Positions 45,945 through 58,517 of a stretch of DNA of 64,000 bases are shown one piece after another. This DNA is from Erwinia sp. SLM-02 (GTDB lineage: Bacteria > Pseudomonadota > Gammaproteobacteria > Enterobacterales > Enterobacteriaceae). Under the pieces are notes generated by a model that did no database searches, was not told the origin of the DNA, and worked only from the letters and a program-made list of their open reading frames with translations. How positions within the stretch are numbered: the stretch's first letter is position 1; each line of letters begins with the position of its first letter. The position numbers and the translations under genes were made by a program. The stretch lies in NCBI RefSeq assembly GCF_037450285.1, contig NZ_JAQISN010000001.1, positions 2,418,001-2,482,000 of the forward strand. The letters are read 5' to 3'.

Positions 45945-47783
45945 TTACAGCACCATCAGCAGATACAGGACCACAACGGCACCGATGCTCGTCGCGGCCA
46001 GATACCAGCGCAGATAACCGTTTTCGCTGATGATCAGGCCTTTGTTGCCCACTCGCGCCAGGATGGCCGGTAAATTCATCACTGAATCCAGCGGATCGCG
46101 CTGCAGCAACCGGGCAATGGCGAGATAAGGCTTAACGAAGACTTTGTCATACAGCCAGTCGAAGCCCCAGGCGGCAAACCACCAGGTCGAGAAGAAACGG
46201 CCCGGTGCGCTGTTGGCAACCGCAGTTACCAGCGTGCGTTTGCCCAGCCACAGTGCGGCGGCCAGCAGAATACCGACAATCGCCACCACGCCGGAGACAA
46301 TTTCCAGCATCATCACGCTGCCGTGGGCCAGCTCGGTGGTCTCCGGCAGTACGCCTTTCAGCGGCGGTACGATCATCGCACCAATAAAGGTTGAGAGAAC
46401 TAACAGCACAATCAGCGGCAGATGGTGAGTAATCCCTTTCCCTGCGTGAGCATGAATCTTCTCTTTACCGTGGAAGGTAATAAAGATCATACGGAAGGTG
46501 TAGAGAGACGTCATAAAGGCGCCCGCCAGACCCGCCACCATCAGATTGATATGGCCGTTCGCCAGCGCACCCGCCAGGATTTCATCCTTACTGAAGAAGC
46601 CTGCGGTGATCAGCGGCAGCGCCGACAGCGCCGCGCCGCCCACCAGGAAGCAGACGTACACCAGAGGAATGCTCTTACGCAGGCCACCCATTTTGAAGAT
46701 GTTCTGCTCGTGGTGGCAGGCAAGGATCACCGAACCGGACGAGAGGAACAGCAGCGCTTTGAAGAACGCGTGGGTCATCAGGTGGAAAATAGCTGCATCC
46801 CACGCCTGAACGCCCAGCGCCAGGAACATATAGCCAATCTGACTCATCGTTGAATAAGCCAGCACGCGTTTGATGTCGGTCTGCACCAGCGCGGCGAAGC
46901 CCGCCAGAACCAGCGTAATCGCCCCGATAATGCCCACCAGATGCAGCACTTCAGGCGTCAGCAGGAACAGGCCGTGGGTACGCGCAATCAGGTAAACACC
47001 GGCGGTCACCATCGTCGCGGCGTGGATCAGTGCGGATACCGGGGTTGGACCCGCCATCGCATCGGCCAGCCAGGTCTGCAACGGCAGCTGCGCGGATTTA
47101 CCGACCGCACCGCCCAACAGCATCAGCGTGGCCCACTGCAGCATATGGTTATCAGCCGCAAAGTGCGCCGGAGCCAGCTCTACCATTTCGCGGAAGTTCA
47201 GCGTGCCCAGCTCGTTGTAGAGAATAAACAACGCGAAGGCCAGGAACACGTCACCGACGCGGGTAATGATAAACGCCTTCATCGCCGCCGCGCCGTTTTT
47301 CGACTCGGTATAGTAGAAGCCGATCAGCAGGTAGGAGCACAGGCCCACGCCTTCCCAACCCAGATACATCAGCATCAGGTTATCGGCGAGTACCAGAACG
47401 ACCATGCTGGCGATAAACAGGTTGGTATAGGCGAAGAAGCGCGAATACCCCTCTTCCCCACGCATGTACCAGGAGGCAAACATGTGGATGAAGAAGCCCA
47501 CGCCGGTGACCACCGACAGCATGGTCAGCGACAGGCCGTCCAGCGTCAGGTTCACGTCGATTTTAAAGTTGCCAACGTGCATCCAGGTCCACAGCGCCTG
47601 GTTAAACACCTGCTGTCCATTGTTGAAAAAGTCGATCCCGGCATAAGCCGTGACCAGCGCCGCCAGTCCGACGGAACCCATTCCCACGGTAGCCGACAGG
47701 TTTTCCGACCAGCGGCCACGAGAGAACGCCAGCAGAAGGAAGCCGATCAGCGGAAACAGGATTGTTAAATAGAGAAGGTTCAT
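45945..47783 (-). CDS. nuoL: NuoL: NADH dehydrogenase I membrane subunit L
   Basis: 612-aa distal antiporter-like subunit with about 14 helices and the long C-terminal lateral helix that ties the membrane arm together. Segments [21 protein letters not shown] and [33 protein letters not shown] carry the conserved charged residues. Overlaps the end of nuoK by 4 bases. Confidence 0.97.
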   Translation of the reverse strand: MNLLYLTILFPLIGFLLLAFSRGRWSENLSATVGMGSVGLAALVTAYAGIDFFNNGQQVFNQALWTWMHVGNFKIDVNLTLDGLSLTMLSVVTGVGFFIHMFASWYMRGEEGYSRFFAYTNLFIASMVVLVLADNLMLMYLGWEGVGLCSYLLIGFYYTESKNGAAAMKAFIITRVGDVFLAFALFILYNELGTLNFREMVELAPAHFAADNHMLQWATLMLLGGAVGKSAQLPLQTWLADAMAGPTPVSALIHAATMVTAGVYLIARTHGLFLLTPEVLHLVGIIGAITLVLAGFAALVQTDIKRVLAYSTMSQIGYMFLALGVQAWDAAIFHLMTHAFFKALLFLSSGSVILACHHEQNIFKMGGLRKSIPLVYVCFLVGGAALSALPLITAGFFSKDEILAGALANGHINLMVAGLAGAFMTSLYTFRMIFITFHGKEKIHAHAGKGITHHLPLIVLLVLSTFIGAMIVPPLKGVLPETTELAHGSVMMLEIVSGVVAIVGILLAAALWLGKRTLVTAVANSAPGRFFSTWWFAAWGFDWLYDKVFVKPYLAIARLLQRDPLDSVMNLPAILARVGNKGLIISENGYLRWYLAATSIGAVVVLYLLMVL

Positions 47784-48082
47784 CCGCGCATCTCGCTCAC
47801 TTTGTCAATGTTGAGGTTCTGGCTGCGGCGATGTAACTGCAGCAGCAGCGCCAGGCCGATACTGGCCTCGGCAGCCGCCAGGCTGATCGCCAGGATAAAC
47901 ATCACCTGACCGTCGGCCTGTCCCCAATAGCTTCCCGCAACCACAAACGCCAGTGCCGCAGCGTTAATCATGATTTCGAGGCCGATCAACATAAACAGCA
48001 TATTGCGGCGGATGGTTACGGCGGTCAGCCCAAGAACAAACAGCACGGCCGCCAGAATCAGTCCATGTTGCAGAGGGATCAT
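47780..48082 (-). CDS. nuoK: NuoK: NADH dehydrogenase I membrane subunit K
   Basis: 100-aa three-helix subunit (MrpC-like) with the two conserved membrane glutamates in [16 protein letters not shown] and [16 protein letters not shown]. Overlaps both nuoJ and nuoL by four bases, indicating coupled translation. Confidence 0.97.
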   Translation of the reverse strand: MIPLQHGLILAAVLFVLGLTAVTIRRNMLFMLIGLEIMINAAALAFVVAGSYWGQADGQVMFILAISLAAAEASIGLALLLQLHRRSQNLNIDKVSEMRG

Positions 48083-48633
48083 ACTCTCTCCTCCTTCTTA
48101 CTTTTTAACGCGTCGTCCGCGCGGTTGCTCAGCAGTTCACCTGCACGCTGTTCGCGACCGATATGGAACGCCACGACCAGACCGGCCAGCAGCAGCATAG
48201 AGGCCAGCTCAACCGCCAGTACGTAAGGCCCGAACAGGCTGATACCGACCTGCTTGGCATCGATCATCGTGCCGTCAATGCCCTGGTCGTTAACGGTACG
48301 GATGGCGTAAACCAGCACCACCAGCAGCACCAGCGACAGCAGGCCCGGCCCCACCCATGCACCCGGCTTCAGCCATTCACGCTCCTGCTGCACTTCCGCA
48401 CCGCCGAGGTTCAACATCATGACGACGAAGACAAACAGCACCATGATCGCGCCGGCGTAAACGATGATCTCTAACGCACCGGCAAAATAGGCCCCGAGCG
48501 AGAAAAACACACCGGACACCGCCAGCAAAGAGACAATCAGGTACAGCAACGCATGTACCGGGTTGGTGTGGGTGATAACGCGCAACGTCGCCAGCACCGC
48601 TACCAGTCCGCAAAGATAAAACGCAAATTCCAT
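48079..48633 (-). CDS. nuoJ: NuoJ: NADH dehydrogenase I membrane subunit J
   Basis: 184-aa five-helix membrane subunit. Start at ATG 48633 ([20 protein letters not shown]) gives the E. coli length of 184; a longer open frame to 48714 runs into nuoI and is not used. The [23 protein letters not shown] segment includes the conserved pi-bulge helix. C-terminal tail is charged (KSKKEERV). Confidence 0.97.
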   Translation of the reverse strand: MEFAFYLCGLVAVLATLRVITHTNPVHALLYLIVSLLAVSGVFFSLGAYFAGALEIIVYAGAIMVLFVFVVMMLNLGGAEVQQEREWLKPGAWVGPGLLSLVLLVVLVYAIRTVNDQGIDGTMIDAKQVGISLFGPYVLAVELASMLLLAGLVVAFHIGREQRAGELLSNRADDALKSKKEERV

Positions 48634-48643
48634 GCCTGGCTCC

Positions 48644-49186
48644 TTAAGGTAACAAGCCCTTGACGTCGATAGGTTTAGCTTCGTTTTCAGCAAAGCCCTT
48701 GTCTTTACCATCAATCGCCATACCCGCCATCCGGTAGAAGTTATATTCCGGATATTTACCCGGACCGGAGATCAGCAGGTCGTCTTTTTCATACACCAGA
48801 TCCTGACGCTTAAACTCGCCCAGTTCGAAGTCCGGGGTAAGCTGAATCGCAGTGGTCGGGCAAGCCTCTTCACACAGGCCACAGAAAATGCAGCGCGAGA
48901 AGTTAATACGGAAGAATTCCGGATACCAGCGGCCATCCTGCATCTCTGCCTTCTGCAGCGAGATACAGCCAACCGGGCAGGCAACCGCACACAGGTTACA
49001 GGCTACGCAGCGCTCCTGCCCGTCCGGGTCACGCGTCAGCACGATGCGCCCACGGAAGCGCGGCGGCAGATAAACCGGCTCTTCCGGGTACATCATGGTT
49101 TCGCGCTTGGCGAAGGCGTTCAGACCAATCAGCCAGATACTGCGTACTGTCGTACCGAAACCAACGGCAATGTCTTTTAATGTCAT
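48644..49186 (-). CDS. nuoI: NuoI: NADH dehydrogenase I iron-sulfur subunit I
   Basis: 180-aa subunit with two 4Fe-4S ferredoxin motifs, [15 protein letters not shown] (about residues 60-74) and [16 protein letters not shown] (about 99-114), that carry electrons to cluster N2 in NuoB. Same length as E. coli NuoI. Ten bases upstream of nuoJ. Confidence 0.98.
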   Translation of the reverse strand: MTLKDIAVGFGTTVRSIWLIGLNAFAKRETMMYPEEPVYLPPRFRGRIVLTRDPDGQERCVACNLCAVACPVGCISLQKAEMQDGRWYPEFFRINFSRCIFCGLCEEACPTTAIQLTPDFELGEFKRQDLVYEKDDLLISGPGKYPEYNFYRMAGMAIDGKDKGFAENEAKPIDVKGLLP

Positions 49187-49198
49187 GTTCTTAACCCC

Positions 49199-50176
49199 TT
49201 ACTGCGCCGTGTACAGAATCACTGCGGCTGTCGCCAGCAGGTTCAACAGCGTCAACGGCAGACAAACTTTCCAGCCGAACGACATCATCTGGTCATAGCG
49301 CGGACGCGGTAACGCAGCACGGATCAAAATGAACATCATCATGAAGAAGGCCGTTTTGATGGCAAACCAGAAGATTGGCGGCAGCCACGGACCGTTCCAT
49401 CCACCGAAGAACAGCGTCACGATCAGCGAAGACACGGTAACGATACCGATGTACTCACCAACGAAGAACAGGCCGAATTTCATACCGGCGTATTCAATGT
49501 GATAGCCGTCCGACAGTTCCTGCTCCGCTTCCGGCTGGTCAAACGGATGACGGTGACACACCGCTACGCCGCCGATGCAGAAGGTCAGGAAGCCGAAGAA
49601 CTGCGGAATGACGTTCCACATATGTTCCTGGCTGTTGACGATATCCAGCATGTTGAACGAGCCCGCCTGCGCCACCACGCCCATCAGCGACAGGCCGAGG
49701 AACACTTCGTAGCTCAGGGTCTGGGCCGAGGCGCGCATGGCACCCAGCAGCGAGTATTTGTTGTTACTCGACCAGCCCGCGAACAGCACGGCATAAACCG
49801 CCAGACCCGCCATCATCAGGAAGAACAGCAGACCGATGTTCAGGTCCGCGCCCATCCAGGTGGAGGTGACCGGTACGATCGCCATCGCCAGCAGCAGCGA
49901 GGTAAAGGCAATCATTGGCGCAAGGGTGAAGATCACCCGGTCGGTAAACGGTGGGATCCAGTCCTCTTTGAAGAACATTTTGATCATATCCGCCACCAGC
50001 TGCAGCGATCCGCCCCAGCCAACGCGGTTAGGACCATAGCGGTTCTGGAACAGACCGAGAATTCGGCGTTCGCCGAAGCTCATCAGCGCGCCGCAGGCCA
50101 CCACGACCATCAGGATGACCAGCGCTTTGCCGACGGCGATCAGAATGTCGATAACTTCCGGTGTCAACCAACTCAT
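49199..50176 (-). CDS. nuoH: NuoH: NADH dehydrogenase I membrane subunit H
   Basis: 325-aa eight-helix subunit forming much of the quinone site and first proton channel. Conserved [23 protein letters not shown] near residue 35-60, and charged quinone-cavity residues in the [20 protein letters not shown] loop (about 215). Overlaps nuoG by four bases. Confidence 0.97.
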   Translation of the reverse strand: MSWLTPEVIDILIAVGKALVILMVVVACGALMSFGERRILGLFQNRYGPNRVGWGGSLQLVADMIKMFFKEDWIPPFTDRVIFTLAPMIAFTSLLLAMAIVPVTSTWMGADLNIGLLFFLMMAGLAVYAVLFAGWSSNNKYSLLGAMRASAQTLSYEVFLGLSLMGVVAQAGSFNMLDIVNSQEHMWNVIPQFFGFLTFCIGGVAVCHRHPFDQPEAEQELSDGYHIEYAGMKFGLFFVGEYIGIVTVSSLIVTLFFGGWNGPWLPPIFWFAIKTAFFMMMFILIRAALPRPRYDQMMSFGWKVCLPLTLLNLLATAAVILYTAQ

Positions 50177-52899
50177 TGTGCCGCCTCCTGCAGATTGTCG
50201 ATTTCAGCGCCCGACAGGAACGGAGGGATACCCGGTAAGCCCAGAGGCAGACCGACCTGCCCCGCCTGCAGCGTGCTTGAGAAGCGCACCGGCAGGCGCA
50301 GGGTTTCACCCTGGCAGTTGAACTGAACGGCGCTGTTAGCGTTAACGCCCAGTTTTGCCGCATCGTCCGGGTTAACCATCACATAAACGTCCGGCATCCG
50401 CTTTTGCATTACCGGCGAACGCTGGGTCATTTCTTCGCTACCAAACAGATGGAAGTAAGGCGCAACACGCCAGCGGTTATCGCTGCCCACAAAGGCGGCC
50501 GGGATATTTTCGAACCATCCCAGCTGTGACGGACCGGCTTCAAACAGACGCACGCCCGGATCGCCATTACGCAGATGACCGCCCACTTCGGCCTGGAATT
50601 TGTTCCACGCCTGCGGTGAGTTCCAGCCCGGAGCCCAGGCAAATGGGATCTGTGAACGCGCTGCGCCCGGCTGGTTGTTCCCTTCCATTGAGAAGGCAAA
50701 CATCGTGTCTTTATCCTGCGGCTGACGCGGTTCATGCACGCTGATGTTGGCACGCATCGCGGTACGACCACTGGAGCGGATCGGTGAACGCGACAGTTTC
50801 TGGCCGCGAATACGGAAGCTGGCATCCGGGGCCGCATATTTGATCGCCGCCAGCTGCGGTAGCGCAACGATGCAGGAGTCAATCACGTGATCCAGCTGCG
50901 TCCAGTCCGGTTCGCGGCTGTTGATAGTGCTTTGCAGCGCGTGCAGCCAGCGCCAGCTTTCCAGCATCTCAACTTTGTTGTCGTAATACGCCGGGTCATA
51001 AACCTGGAAGAAGCGCTGTGCGCGGCCTTCCTGGTTAATTACCGTTCCGTCACTTTCTGCAAAGCTGGCGGTGGAAAGAATTAAACCGGCTTTCTCCGTG
51101 GTGGCGGTACGCTGGTGATCGATAACGATCACGTTTGGCGTATTTTTCAGTGCCGCATCCACCCGTGCTTTCGGCAGCTGACGATAAAGATCGTTTTCCA
51201 GAACGATGACCGCATCCGCCGAACCACTTTCCAGCTCCTGGAGCGCAGCATCCAGCGTGTTACCGCCGATCATGCCGAGGCCAATGCTGTTGCTGGCGGT
51301 CGCCAGCAGGGTGATACCGACATCCTGCCCACGGCTTTTCAGCGCTTTAGCGACGTTGGCGGCAGCCTGAATCACCGCTTCGCTGCCGGAGTTGGTGCCG
51401 GAAACGATTAATGGCTTCTTCGCGCCGGCCAGCGCCTGCACGATGACGTCGATTTTACCGTTCAGGGATTTATCCAGGTCGCTGACCGCCGGTGCGCTGG
51501 CGTCAAGCTCATGGGCAATCGCGAAGCCCAGACGGGCCTGGTCTTCTACCGGTGCGCGGTAGCTCCACGCGGCGATATCATCCAGACGAGTCTGGTCGAC
51601 GTTGGTAACAAACAGCGGGTGTTTGGCGTTCTGGCCGATATTCAGGATCGCCGCAATCTGCCAGTCAGCCACTTTCTGTGCCGCTGCCATCTCACGGGAT
51701 TTCCCCTTCACCGCCTGACGGACGGCAAGCGCAACGCGGGCACCGGTCTGGGTCAGATCTTCACCCAGCACCAGCACCGCATCATAGCTTTCGATGTCGT
51801 GCAGAGACGGGGTATGAATGCCGCCGTCGCGCAGAATTTCCAGCATCAGATCGAGACGCGCCTGCTCCCCTGCCGGGATGCCGGTCGAGAAGTTTTCCGC
51901 ACCGACCAGTTCGCGCAGCGCGAAGTTGCTTTCCACGCTGGCACGCGGGGAACCGATACCGATGACTTTGTTGGCCTGACGCAGCACGTCGGCCGCACCC
52001 TGCATCGCCTGTTCGGCGTTCAGGCTGATCCAGTCATCGCCACGGCGCTGCAGAGGCTGGCGCGGACGATCTTTCAGATTCACATAGCCATAGCCGAAGC
52101 GGCCACGGTCGCAGAGGAAGTAGCTGTTCACGGTGCCGTTATAGCGGTTTTCGATACGGCGCAGTTCGCCATAGCGTTCACCCGGGCTGGTGTTACAGCC
52201 GATGCTGCACTGCTGGCAGATGCTTGGCGCATACTGCATATCCCACTTACGGTTGTAGCGTTCGGAGTGGGTTTTATCGGTGAATACGCCGGTCGGACAG
52301 ATTTCAACCAGATTGCCGGAGAATTCACTTTCCAGCACGCCGTCTTCCGGACGACCGAAGTAGACGTTGTCGTGCGCACCGTAAACGCCGAGATCGGTGC
52401 CGTCCGCGTAATCTTTGTAGTAGCGAACGCAGCGATAGCAGGCAATACAGCGGTTCATTTCATGGGAGATGAACGGGCCGAGATCCTGATTGCGGTGGGT
52501 ACGCTTGGTAAAACGGTAGCGGCGGAAACTGTGGCCGGTCATGACCGTCATATCCTGAAGGTGGCAGTTACCGCCCTCTTCACATACCGGGCAATCGTGC
52601 GGGTGGTTGGTCATCAGCCACTCCACCACGCTTTCGCGGAACTCTTTTGCTTCGCCGTCATCAATTGAGATGAAGGTACCGTCGGAGGCTGGCGTCATAC
52701 AGGACATAACCAGACGGCCACGGGTATCTTCGGCATTTTGGAACTGCTTCACCGCACACTGGCGGCAGGCACCGACGCTACCGAGCGCAGGGTGCCAGCA
52801 GAAATAAGGAATATCTAAGCCGAGGGACAAACAGGCCTGTAGCAGGTTATTTGCGCCATCAACATCATATTCTTTACCGTCTACATGAATTGTAGCCAT
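50173..52899 (-). CDS. nuoG: NuoG: NADH dehydrogenase I catalytic subunit G
   Basis: 908-aa iron-sulfur subunit of the molybdopterin-oxidoreductase fold without cofactor. N-terminal 2Fe-2S ligands in [17 protein letters not shown]; His-plus-Cys 4Fe-4S site in [19 protein letters not shown]; second 4Fe-4S in [11 protein letters not shown]; and the E. coli-type extra 4Fe-4S (N7) cysteines in [14 protein letters not shown]. Start at ATG 52899 has GGAAG 10 bases upstream and gives the E. coli length; the ATG at 52908 is only one base from that site. Confidence 0.97.
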   Translation of the reverse strand: MATIHVDGKEYDVDGANNLLQACLSLGLDIPYFCWHPALGSVGACRQCAVKQFQNAEDTRGRLVMSCMTPASDGTFISIDDGEAKEFRESVVEWLMTNHPHDCPVCEEGGNCHLQDMTVMTGHSFRRYRFTKRTHRNQDLGPFISHEMNRCIACYRCVRYYKDYADGTDLGVYGAHDNVYFGRPEDGVLESEFSGNLVEICPTGVFTDKTHSERYNRKWDMQYAPSICQQCSIGCNTSPGERYGELRRIENRYNGTVNSYFLCDRGRFGYGYVNLKDRPRQPLQRRGDDWISLNAEQAMQGAADVLRQANKVIGIGSPRASVESNFALRELVGAENFSTGIPAGEQARLDLMLEILRDGGIHTPSLHDIESYDAVLVLGEDLTQTGARVALAVRQAVKGKSREMAAAQKVADWQIAAILNIGQNAKHPLFVTNVDQTRLDDIAAWSYRAPVEDQARLGFAIAHELDASAPAVSDLDKSLNGKIDVIVQALAGAKKPLIVSGTNSGSEAVIQAAANVAKALKSRGQDVGITLLATASNSIGLGMIGGNTLDAALQELESGSADAVIVLENDLYRQLPKARVDAALKNTPNVIVIDHQRTATTEKAGLILSTASFAESDGTVINQEGRAQRFFQVYDPAYYDNKVEMLESWRWLHALQSTINSREPDWTQLDHVIDSCIVALPQLAAIKYAAPDASFRIRGQKLSRSPIRSSGRTAMRANISVHEPRQPQDKDTMFAFSMEGNNQPGAARSQIPFAWAPGWNSPQAWNKFQAEVGGHLRNGDPGVRLFEAGPSQLGWFENIPAAFVGSDNRWRVAPYFHLFGSEEMTQRSPVMQKRMPDVYVMVNPDDAAKLGVNANSAVQFNCQGETLRLPVRFSSTLQAGQVGLPLGLPGIPPFLSGAEIDNLQEAAQ

Positions 52900-52949
52900 A
52901 GTGAACATGCTTCCGTAAGGCCCGATAAAAAACGGGCGTTAAACTTTGC

Positions 52950-54290
52950 TTACCAGCGAGCCTTTAACAGGTTTGGCTGGATGCCGCTAATCGCGTGCGC
53001 GTTGCTGTATACCTGAGGTGCCATACCCGCTTCGAACTCTTCGCGGAAATATTTGATGGCACTTTGCAGTGGCTCTACTGCACCAGGCGCATGCGCACAG
53101 AAGGTTTTACCCGGGCCAAGCTGGCGGCAGAGCTGCAGCAGGGTTTCGATGTCCCCCGGCTGTCCCTGTTTACGTTCCAGCGCGCGCAGAATTTTCACGC
53201 TCCACGGCAGGCCATCGCGGCACGGCGTACACCAGCCGCAGGACTCGCGGGCAAAGAACTCTTCCAGATTGCGTACCAGCGAAACCATATTGATCTCATG
53301 GTCAACGGCCATGGCCAGCGCGGTGCCCAGACGGCTGCCCGCTTTACCAATGCTGGCAAATTCCATCGGCAGGTCGAGGTGCTGTTCGGTCAGGAAGTCA
53401 GTCCCTGCCCCGCCCGGCTGCCAGGCCTTGAACTTCAGACCGTCACGCATACCACCGGCATATTCCTCAAGGATCTCACGCGCGGTAGTACCAAACGGCA
53501 GCTCCCACACGCCCGGATTCTTAACGCGACCGGAGAAGCCCATCATCTTGGTACCGGCATCTTCACTGGTGGAGATGTTTTTGTACCAGTCAACGCCGTT
53601 GGCAATAATCGCCGGAACGTTCGAGATGGTTTCCACGTTGTTGACGCAGGTCGGCTTGCCCCATGCACCGGCAGAGGCCGGGAACGGCGGCTTGGAGCGT
53701 GGGTTAGCGCGGCGGCCTTCCAGCGAGTTGATCAGCGCCGTTTCTTCACCACAGATATAGCGGCCCGCACCAGTGTGAACGATCAGTTCGAAGTCAAAAC
53801 CGGTGCCGAGGATATTTTTACCCAGCAGGCCCGCTTCGGTCGCTTCGGCAATCGCACGGCGCAGGTTCGCGGCCGCCTCGATATATTCACCGCGCAGGAA
53901 GATGTAGCCACGGTAGGCTTTCAGCGCGAAAGCACCGATTAACATGCCCTCAACCAGCTGGTGAGGCATCTGCTCCATCAGCAGGCGGTCTTTATAGGTG
54001 CCAGGCTCCATTTCATCGGCGTTACACAGCAGGTAACGGATGTTCATGGATTCATCTTTCGGCATCAGGCTCCACTTCAGACCGGTAGAGAAGCCCGCAC
54101 CGCCGCGGCCTTTCAGCCCGGAGTCTTTCACCTGGCCTACAATTTCTTCCGGCGACATGGATTTCAGCGCTTTTTCAGCACCGGCATAGCCATTCTTACT
54201 GCGGTACTCGTCGAAGAATACCGGCTGCTTATCGTCACGCATGCGCCACGTCAGCGGATGCGTTTCGGCAGTACGAATAATCGTTTTCAT
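52950..54290 (-). CDS. nuoF: NuoF: NADH dehydrogenase I subunit F (NADH and FMN site)
   Basis: 446-aa subunit that oxidises NADH. Glycine-rich NADH/FMN-binding segments [16 protein letters not shown] (about residue 60) and [21 protein letters not shown] (about 175), and 4Fe-4S cysteines in [13 protein letters not shown] (about 350) plus a later Cys near 398. Overlaps the nuoE end by four bases. Confidence 0.98.
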   Translation of the reverse strand: MKTIIRTAETHPLTWRMRDDKQPVFFDEYRSKNGYAGAEKALKSMSPEEIVGQVKDSGLKGRGGAGFSTGLKWSLMPKDESMNIRYLLCNADEMEPGTYKDRLLMEQMPHQLVEGMLIGAFALKAYRGYIFLRGEYIEAAANLRRAIAEATEAGLLGKNILGTGFDFELIVHTGAGRYICGEETALINSLEGRRANPRSKPPFPASAGAWGKPTCVNNVETISNVPAIIANGVDWYKNISTSEDAGTKMMGFSGRVKNPGVWELPFGTTAREILEEYAGGMRDGLKFKAWQPGGAGTDFLTEQHLDLPMEFASIGKAGSRLGTALAMAVDHEINMVSLVRNLEEFFARESCGWCTPCRDGLPWSVKILRALERKQGQPGDIETLLQLCRQLGPGKTFCAHAPGAVEPLQSAIKYFREEFEAGMAPQVYSNAHAISGIQPNLLKARW

Positions 54291-54802
54291 TGATACTGCT
54301 CCAGTAAGTTGGCAAGACCTTCCGGCGTCAGATGAACGTGGGTATCTTCGTCCACCATCATCACCGGCCCCTTGTCGCAGTTGCCGAGGCAGCAGGTTGG
54401 CAGCAGCGTAAAGCGTCCGTCAGCGGTCGTCTGGCCAGGTTTGATATTGAGCTTATTTTCCAGCTCGGCCTGAATGCCCTGGAAGCCGGTGATGTGGCAC
54501 ACCACGCTGTCACAGTAGCGGATCACGTGGCGCCCTACCGGGGTGCGGTAGATCTGGCTGTAAAACGTTGCCACACCTTCCACATCGCTGGCCGGGATGC
54601 CCAGCACGTCGGCAATCGCATGGATTGCGCCGTCCGGTACCCAGCCGCGCTGTTTCTGTACGATTTTCAACGCTTCAATTGACGCTGCGCGGGCATCTTC
54701 ATAGTGGTGCTTTTCATGCTCGATGGCGTCGCGCTCTGCCGCACTCAGCATGAAAGCCCCGGATTCATCGATCGTTTCGATCGCAATTCTTTGATCGTGC
54801 AT
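54287..54802 (-). CDS. nuoE: NuoE: NADH dehydrogenase I 2Fe-2S subunit E
   Basis: 171-aa thioredoxin-like ferredoxin. Cluster ligands in [10 protein letters not shown] (two Cys near residue 97-102) and [13 protein letters not shown] (near 133-139). The C-terminal 150 residues match E. coli NuoE (166 aa); the first 20 differ. Two bases separate it from nuoC. Confidence 0.97.
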   Translation of the reverse strand: MHDQRIAIETIDESGAFMLSAAERDAIEHEKHHYEDARAASIEALKIVQKQRGWVPDGAIHAIADVLGIPASDVEGVATFYSQIYRTPVGRHVIRYCDSVVCHITGFQGIQAELENKLNIKPGQTTADGRFTLLPTCCLGNCDKGPVMMVDEDTHVHLTPEGLANLLEQYQ

Positions 54803-54804
54803 AA

Positions 54805-56604
54805 TTAGCGGTCCACGTCTGACATAACAAAATCGATACTACCCAGGTATACGATCAGGTCGGATACCAGGCTGCCGTTGATCACCGAAGGGATCTGCTG
54901 CAGATGCGGGAAGCTCGGAGTACGCACGCGCGTGCGGTAGCTCATCGTGCTGCCGTCGCTGGTCAGGTAGTAACTGTTTATCCCCTTCGTCGCTTCAATC
55001 ATCTGGAAGGATTCGTTAGCAGGCATGATTGGCCCCCACGAAACCTGCAGGAAGTGCGTGATCAGGGTTTCGATATGCTGCAGCGTGCGCTCTTTAGGCG
55101 GTGGCGTCGTCAGCGGATGATCGGCTTTGAATGGACCAGCAGGCATGTTTTTCAGGCACTGTTCGAGGATACGCATACTCTGGCGCATCTCTTCCATTTT
55201 GAGCATCACGCGGGTGTAAGCACAGCTCACCCCACCACCGATTGGCACTTCGAAATCAAAGTTTTCGTAACCGGAGTAAGGGCGCCATTTACGCACGTCA
55301 AAGTCCAGACCGGTTCCACGCAGGCCGGCACCGGTGGTGCCCCAGGTCAGTGCTTCTTCCATGTTGTAGGCAGAAACACCCTTGGCACGGCCAATCAGGA
55401 CGGTATTCTTCAGCGCGGTCTGTTCGTAGGCTTTCAGACGTTTCGGCAGCCAGTCGAGGAAATCACGCAGCAGGCGTTCCCAGCCGTTCGGCAGGTCATG
55501 CGCCACGCCGCCAATGCGGAACCAGGCCGGATGCATACGGAAGCCGGTAATCGCTTCCACCACGTCATAAATTTTCTGGCGATCGGTAAAGGCAAAGAAC
55601 ACCGGAGACATAGCACCGACGTCCTGAATAAAAGTAGAGATGTAAAGCAGGTGACTGTTGATACGGAACAGTTCTGACAGCATGACGCGAATCACTTCCA
55701 CGCGCTCCGGCACTTTTATTCCGGCCAGTTTTTCTACTGCCAGTACGTACGGCATCTCGTTAACGCAGCCGCCGAGGTACTCAATGCGGTCAGTATAAGG
55801 GATGTAGCTGTGCCAGGACTGGCGCTCACCCATTTTTTCCGCACCGCGGTGGTGATAGCCGATATCCGGCACGCAGTCGACGATCTCTTCGCCATCCAGC
55901 TGCAGGATGATACGGAACGCACCGTGCGCTGACGGGTGGTTAGGACCGAGGTTGAGGAACATATAGTCCTCATTGTTGGTCCCACGCTTCATGCCCCAGT
56001 CTTCCGGCTTGAAGGTCATGTTTTCCATTTCCAGATCTTCTTTTTGCTTGGTCAGCTCAAAGGGATCGAATTCGGTCGCACGTGCCGGATAGTCTTTACG
56101 CAGCGGGTGCCCTTCCCAGCTCTGCGGCATCATGATGCGCGTCAGGTGCGGGTGGCCCACGATATTAATCCCGAACATCTCCCAGGTTTCGCGCTCATAC
56201 CAGTTGGCATTGGCAAAAATCTTGGTGATGGTCGGCACATTCAGATCGTTTTCAGACAATGCCACCTTGAGCATAATGTCGCGATTACGTTCAATGGAGA
56301 TGAAGTGATAGAAAACGGAAAAATCCGCCGCCGGTAAACCGGCACGGTGGGTACGCAGACGCTCATCCATGCCATGCAGGTCATACAGCATGACATAAGG
56401 TTTTGGCAGCTTGCGCAGGTATTCAATAACTTCTAACAACTGCTCACGTTTCACCCAGACAACCGGGATCCCGGTACGGGTTGGCTGTACGGTAAAGGCA
56501 TCTGGCCCAAAACGGTTACGCAGCTCGCCGATCACCGGGTCATCCAGGTGGTCGCGGGTTTGCCATAAAGGCTGTGCGAGATCTTGCGTGGTTAAATCTG
56601 TCAT
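54805..56604 (-). CDS. nuoC: NuoCD: fused NADH dehydrogenase I subunits C and D
   Basis: 599-aa fusion, as in E. coli and relatives. The C part (30-kDa subunit type, about residues 1-190) has [23 protein letters not shown]; the D part (49-kDa type, from about 210) starts near [18 protein letters not shown], with the quinone-site His and a C-terminal [14 protein letters not shown]. The D part together with NuoB forms the quinone-reducing site. Confidence 0.98.
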   Translation of the reverse strand: MTDLTTQDLAQPLWQTRDHLDDPVIGELRNRFGPDAFTVQPTRTGIPVVWVKREQLLEVIEYLRKLPKPYVMLYDLHGMDERLRTHRAGLPAADFSVFYHFISIERNRDIMLKVALSENDLNVPTITKIFANANWYERETWEMFGINIVGHPHLTRIMMPQSWEGHPLRKDYPARATEFDPFELTKQKEDLEMENMTFKPEDWGMKRGTNNEDYMFLNLGPNHPSAHGAFRIILQLDGEEIVDCVPDIGYHHRGAEKMGERQSWHSYIPYTDRIEYLGGCVNEMPYVLAVEKLAGIKVPERVEVIRVMLSELFRINSHLLYISTFIQDVGAMSPVFFAFTDRQKIYDVVEAITGFRMHPAWFRIGGVAHDLPNGWERLLRDFLDWLPKRLKAYEQTALKNTVLIGRAKGVSAYNMEEALTWGTTGAGLRGTGLDFDVRKWRPYSGYENFDFEVPIGGGVSCAYTRVMLKMEEMRQSMRILEQCLKNMPAGPFKADHPLTTPPPKERTLQHIETLITHFLQVSWGPIMPANESFQMIEATKGINSYYLTSDGSTMSYRTRVRTPSFPHLQQIPSVINGSLVSDLIVYLGSIDFVMSDVDR

Positions 56605-56723
56605 AAGTTGTTCACCATTCTGGCCTGTCCGACAGGCACTCAGTGTTGGCGTAAGGCGGGTCGGCGCACGTTGCTTTGTCGTCTTGTTGTGCTGTTGCTG
56701 ACCTCATCCATAAACTGCCTGGC

Positions 56724-57398
56724 TTAAATCTCGTCAGGGCTGCGCAGGTTAGTCACCGCGATGCGCTCTGCGTGTTTACGCTCACGCTCGGATTGCATAT
56801 TGGCGCGGTACACACCCTGATCGCCGACCACCCACGACAGCGGGCGACGCTCCTTGCCAATCGATTCCTGCAGCAGTAACAGCGCCTGCATATAGGCTTC
56901 AGGACGCGGTGGGCAGCCTGGAATATACACATCAACCGGCAGGAACTTATCGACACCCTGAACCACGGAGTAGATGTCGTACATGCCGCCCGAGTTGGCG
57001 CAGGCACCCATACAAATCACCCATTTCGGCTCCAGCATCTGGTCATACAGGCGCTGAATGACGGGGGCCATTTTGGTAAAGCAGGTTCCTGCAACCACCA
57101 TGAAGTCGGCCTGGCGAGGCGAAGCACGAATAACTTCTGAGCCAAAACGCGCAACGTCGTGTACCGAAGTAAACGACGTCGTCATTTCGACATAACAACA
57201 GGAAAGACCGAAGTTAAACGGCCAGAGGGAGTTCTTGCGTCCCCAGTTCACCAGGTCATGCATGGCGTGTTCGAGCTTGCCCATGTAGACGTTCTGATGA
57301 ACGTGCTTTTCCAGGGGATCGGCTACGATCTCCTGTTTTTGCAGGGGGTAACGGTCATTCTCACCGTTCGGGTCTATGCGGGTGAGCGTATAGTCCAT
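56724..57398 (-). CDS. nuoB: NuoB: NADH dehydrogenase I iron-sulfur subunit B (cluster N2)
   Basis: 224-aa subunit holding the terminal cluster N2. The tandem cysteines are in [11 protein letters not shown] (Cys63-Cys64 type), with the other two in [13 protein letters not shown] and [11 protein letters not shown]. Between it and nuoC is a gap of about 119 bases without a gene. Nearly the E. coli length (220). Confidence 0.98.
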   Translation of the reverse strand: MDYTLTRIDPNGENDRYPLQKQEIVADPLEKHVHQNVYMGKLEHAMHDLVNWGRKNSLWPFNFGLSCCYVEMTTSFTSVHDVARFGSEVIRASPRQADFMVVAGTCFTKMAPVIQRLYDQMLEPKWVICMGACANSGGMYDIYSVVQGVDKFLPVDVYIPGCPPRPEAYMQALLLLQESIGKERRPLSWVVGDQGVYRANMQSERERKHAERIAVTNLRSPDEI

Positions 57399-57415
57399 GT
57401 CTTTTTGCCTCGCTG

Positions 57416-57853
57416 TTACTGCGTATTACGGTTGGAGTGCGAGATGGTGGTTGGCTTCACGTCAAAACGACGGCGGGCAGGAGCCCAGTCCAGCGCGCCG
57501 ATGCGAACCAGATAAACCAGACCAGCAAGCAATACCAAGATGAAAATGGCGGCTTCCACAAAACCGACCCATCCGCTTTCGCGGATCGCAGTCGACCATG
57601 CGTAGAGATAGAGGGCTTCAACGTCAAAGATAACGAAGAACATAGCGACCAGATAGAATTTGGCAGACAGACGCAGTTTCGCGCTACCAACGGAAGGAGC
57701 TCCCGACTCAAAAGGCGTGTTTTTATACCGTCCCTGGCCTTTTCCGCCCAGGAACCACGCTCCGGCCAACATCAGGCAACACAGACCGACTGAAACGATC
57801 AGAAAAACAGCGAATGCCCAGTGATGGGCGACGACTTCTGTGGTTGTTGACAT
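57416..57853 (-). CDS. nuoA: NuoA: NADH dehydrogenase I membrane subunit A
   Basis: 145-aa three-helix subunit, first gene of the operon. The start at ATG 57853 ([19 protein letters not shown]) fits E. coli NuoA; an in-frame start at 57871 has no better ribosome site. Conserved [27 protein letters not shown] with the membrane Asp/Glu pair is intact. Promoters should lie in the 660 bases upstream. Confidence 0.96.
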   Translation of the reverse strand: MSTTTEVVAHHWAFAVFLIVSVGLCCLMLAGAWFLGGKGQGRYKNTPFESGAPSVGSAKLRLSAKFYLVAMFFVIFDVEALYLYAWSTAIRESGWVGFVEAAIFILVLLAGLVYLVRIGALDWAPARRRFDVKPTTISHSNRNTQ

Positions 57854-58414
57854 ACTCTGCTTACTCACCAAAAGTGGTGTTTCGCGTCCTGCTCTAATCT
57901 CTGGCAGTTAACACACCACATCGATTCAAGGGAAAAATAAAAAACCTTATAAATTTTACTGCCTCTTTTGATTAGGCAGCTATTTTATGGGGTTTTTTAC
58001 TCCTTTCAATAACCTTTTGTCAACTTTGACAAAAGTATCCGCATGCTAATTTACAGATGCAACATAATTTTAACAATTAATGCTCAAAAAATAAGCTAAA
58101 TCGTGTCAGTGGTAAGACCTGATAAAAATGTAGCAGCTAAAACCCTGTGCGGATCGCGTATTTAACAATCTCTATTTTGGCAGGAATAATCATATTTTCC
58201 TGCCCCTTAATAGGGTTATTTTTTTGATCGAGGACACACTTCTGTGTTTTATGGGCAAAATTTGGTCAGCGGAGATTGTGCAAAATCAATTCATCGCGCG
58301 AATGATACTGGGGTCTTTGACGGGAGATCTTGCGCTTTCATGACGTTATGGACCGCAGCGTATGCAGTGCATTTTACTCATACCGAAAACGCGATTACGT
58401 GACATAAAAATGAC
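57854..58414. promoter_or_regulatory. Long AT-rich region between nuoA and lrhA (nuo promoter region)
   Basis: About 560 bases with no credible gene on either strand. It is far more AT-rich than its surroundings, as is the long regulatory region before nuo in E. coli, where ArcA, NarL, FNR and IHF act. I could not identify a confident FNR or NarL site by eye. The lrhA terminator lies at its far end. Confidence 0.55.
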
Positions 58415-58452
58415 AAAAAAAAGCCTTTCAGGTTAAATAAACACTGAAAGGC
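58415..58452 (-). terminator. lrhA intrinsic terminator
   Basis: GCCTTTCAG/CTGAAAGGC 9-bp stem (58423-58431 with 58444-58452) followed on the minus strand by eight T's, about 65 bases past the lrhA stop. Confidence 0.88.
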
Positions 58453-58517
58453 GTATATCTGATGCTAAGCTGACTTAAGCAATGAAAATGAAAGGCATTC
58501 TCGTTTATAACGTTGCC

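Noticed and set aside
54805..56604. NuoC-NuoD fusion as a novelty
   Set aside because: The fusion is the normal state in E. coli and relatives.
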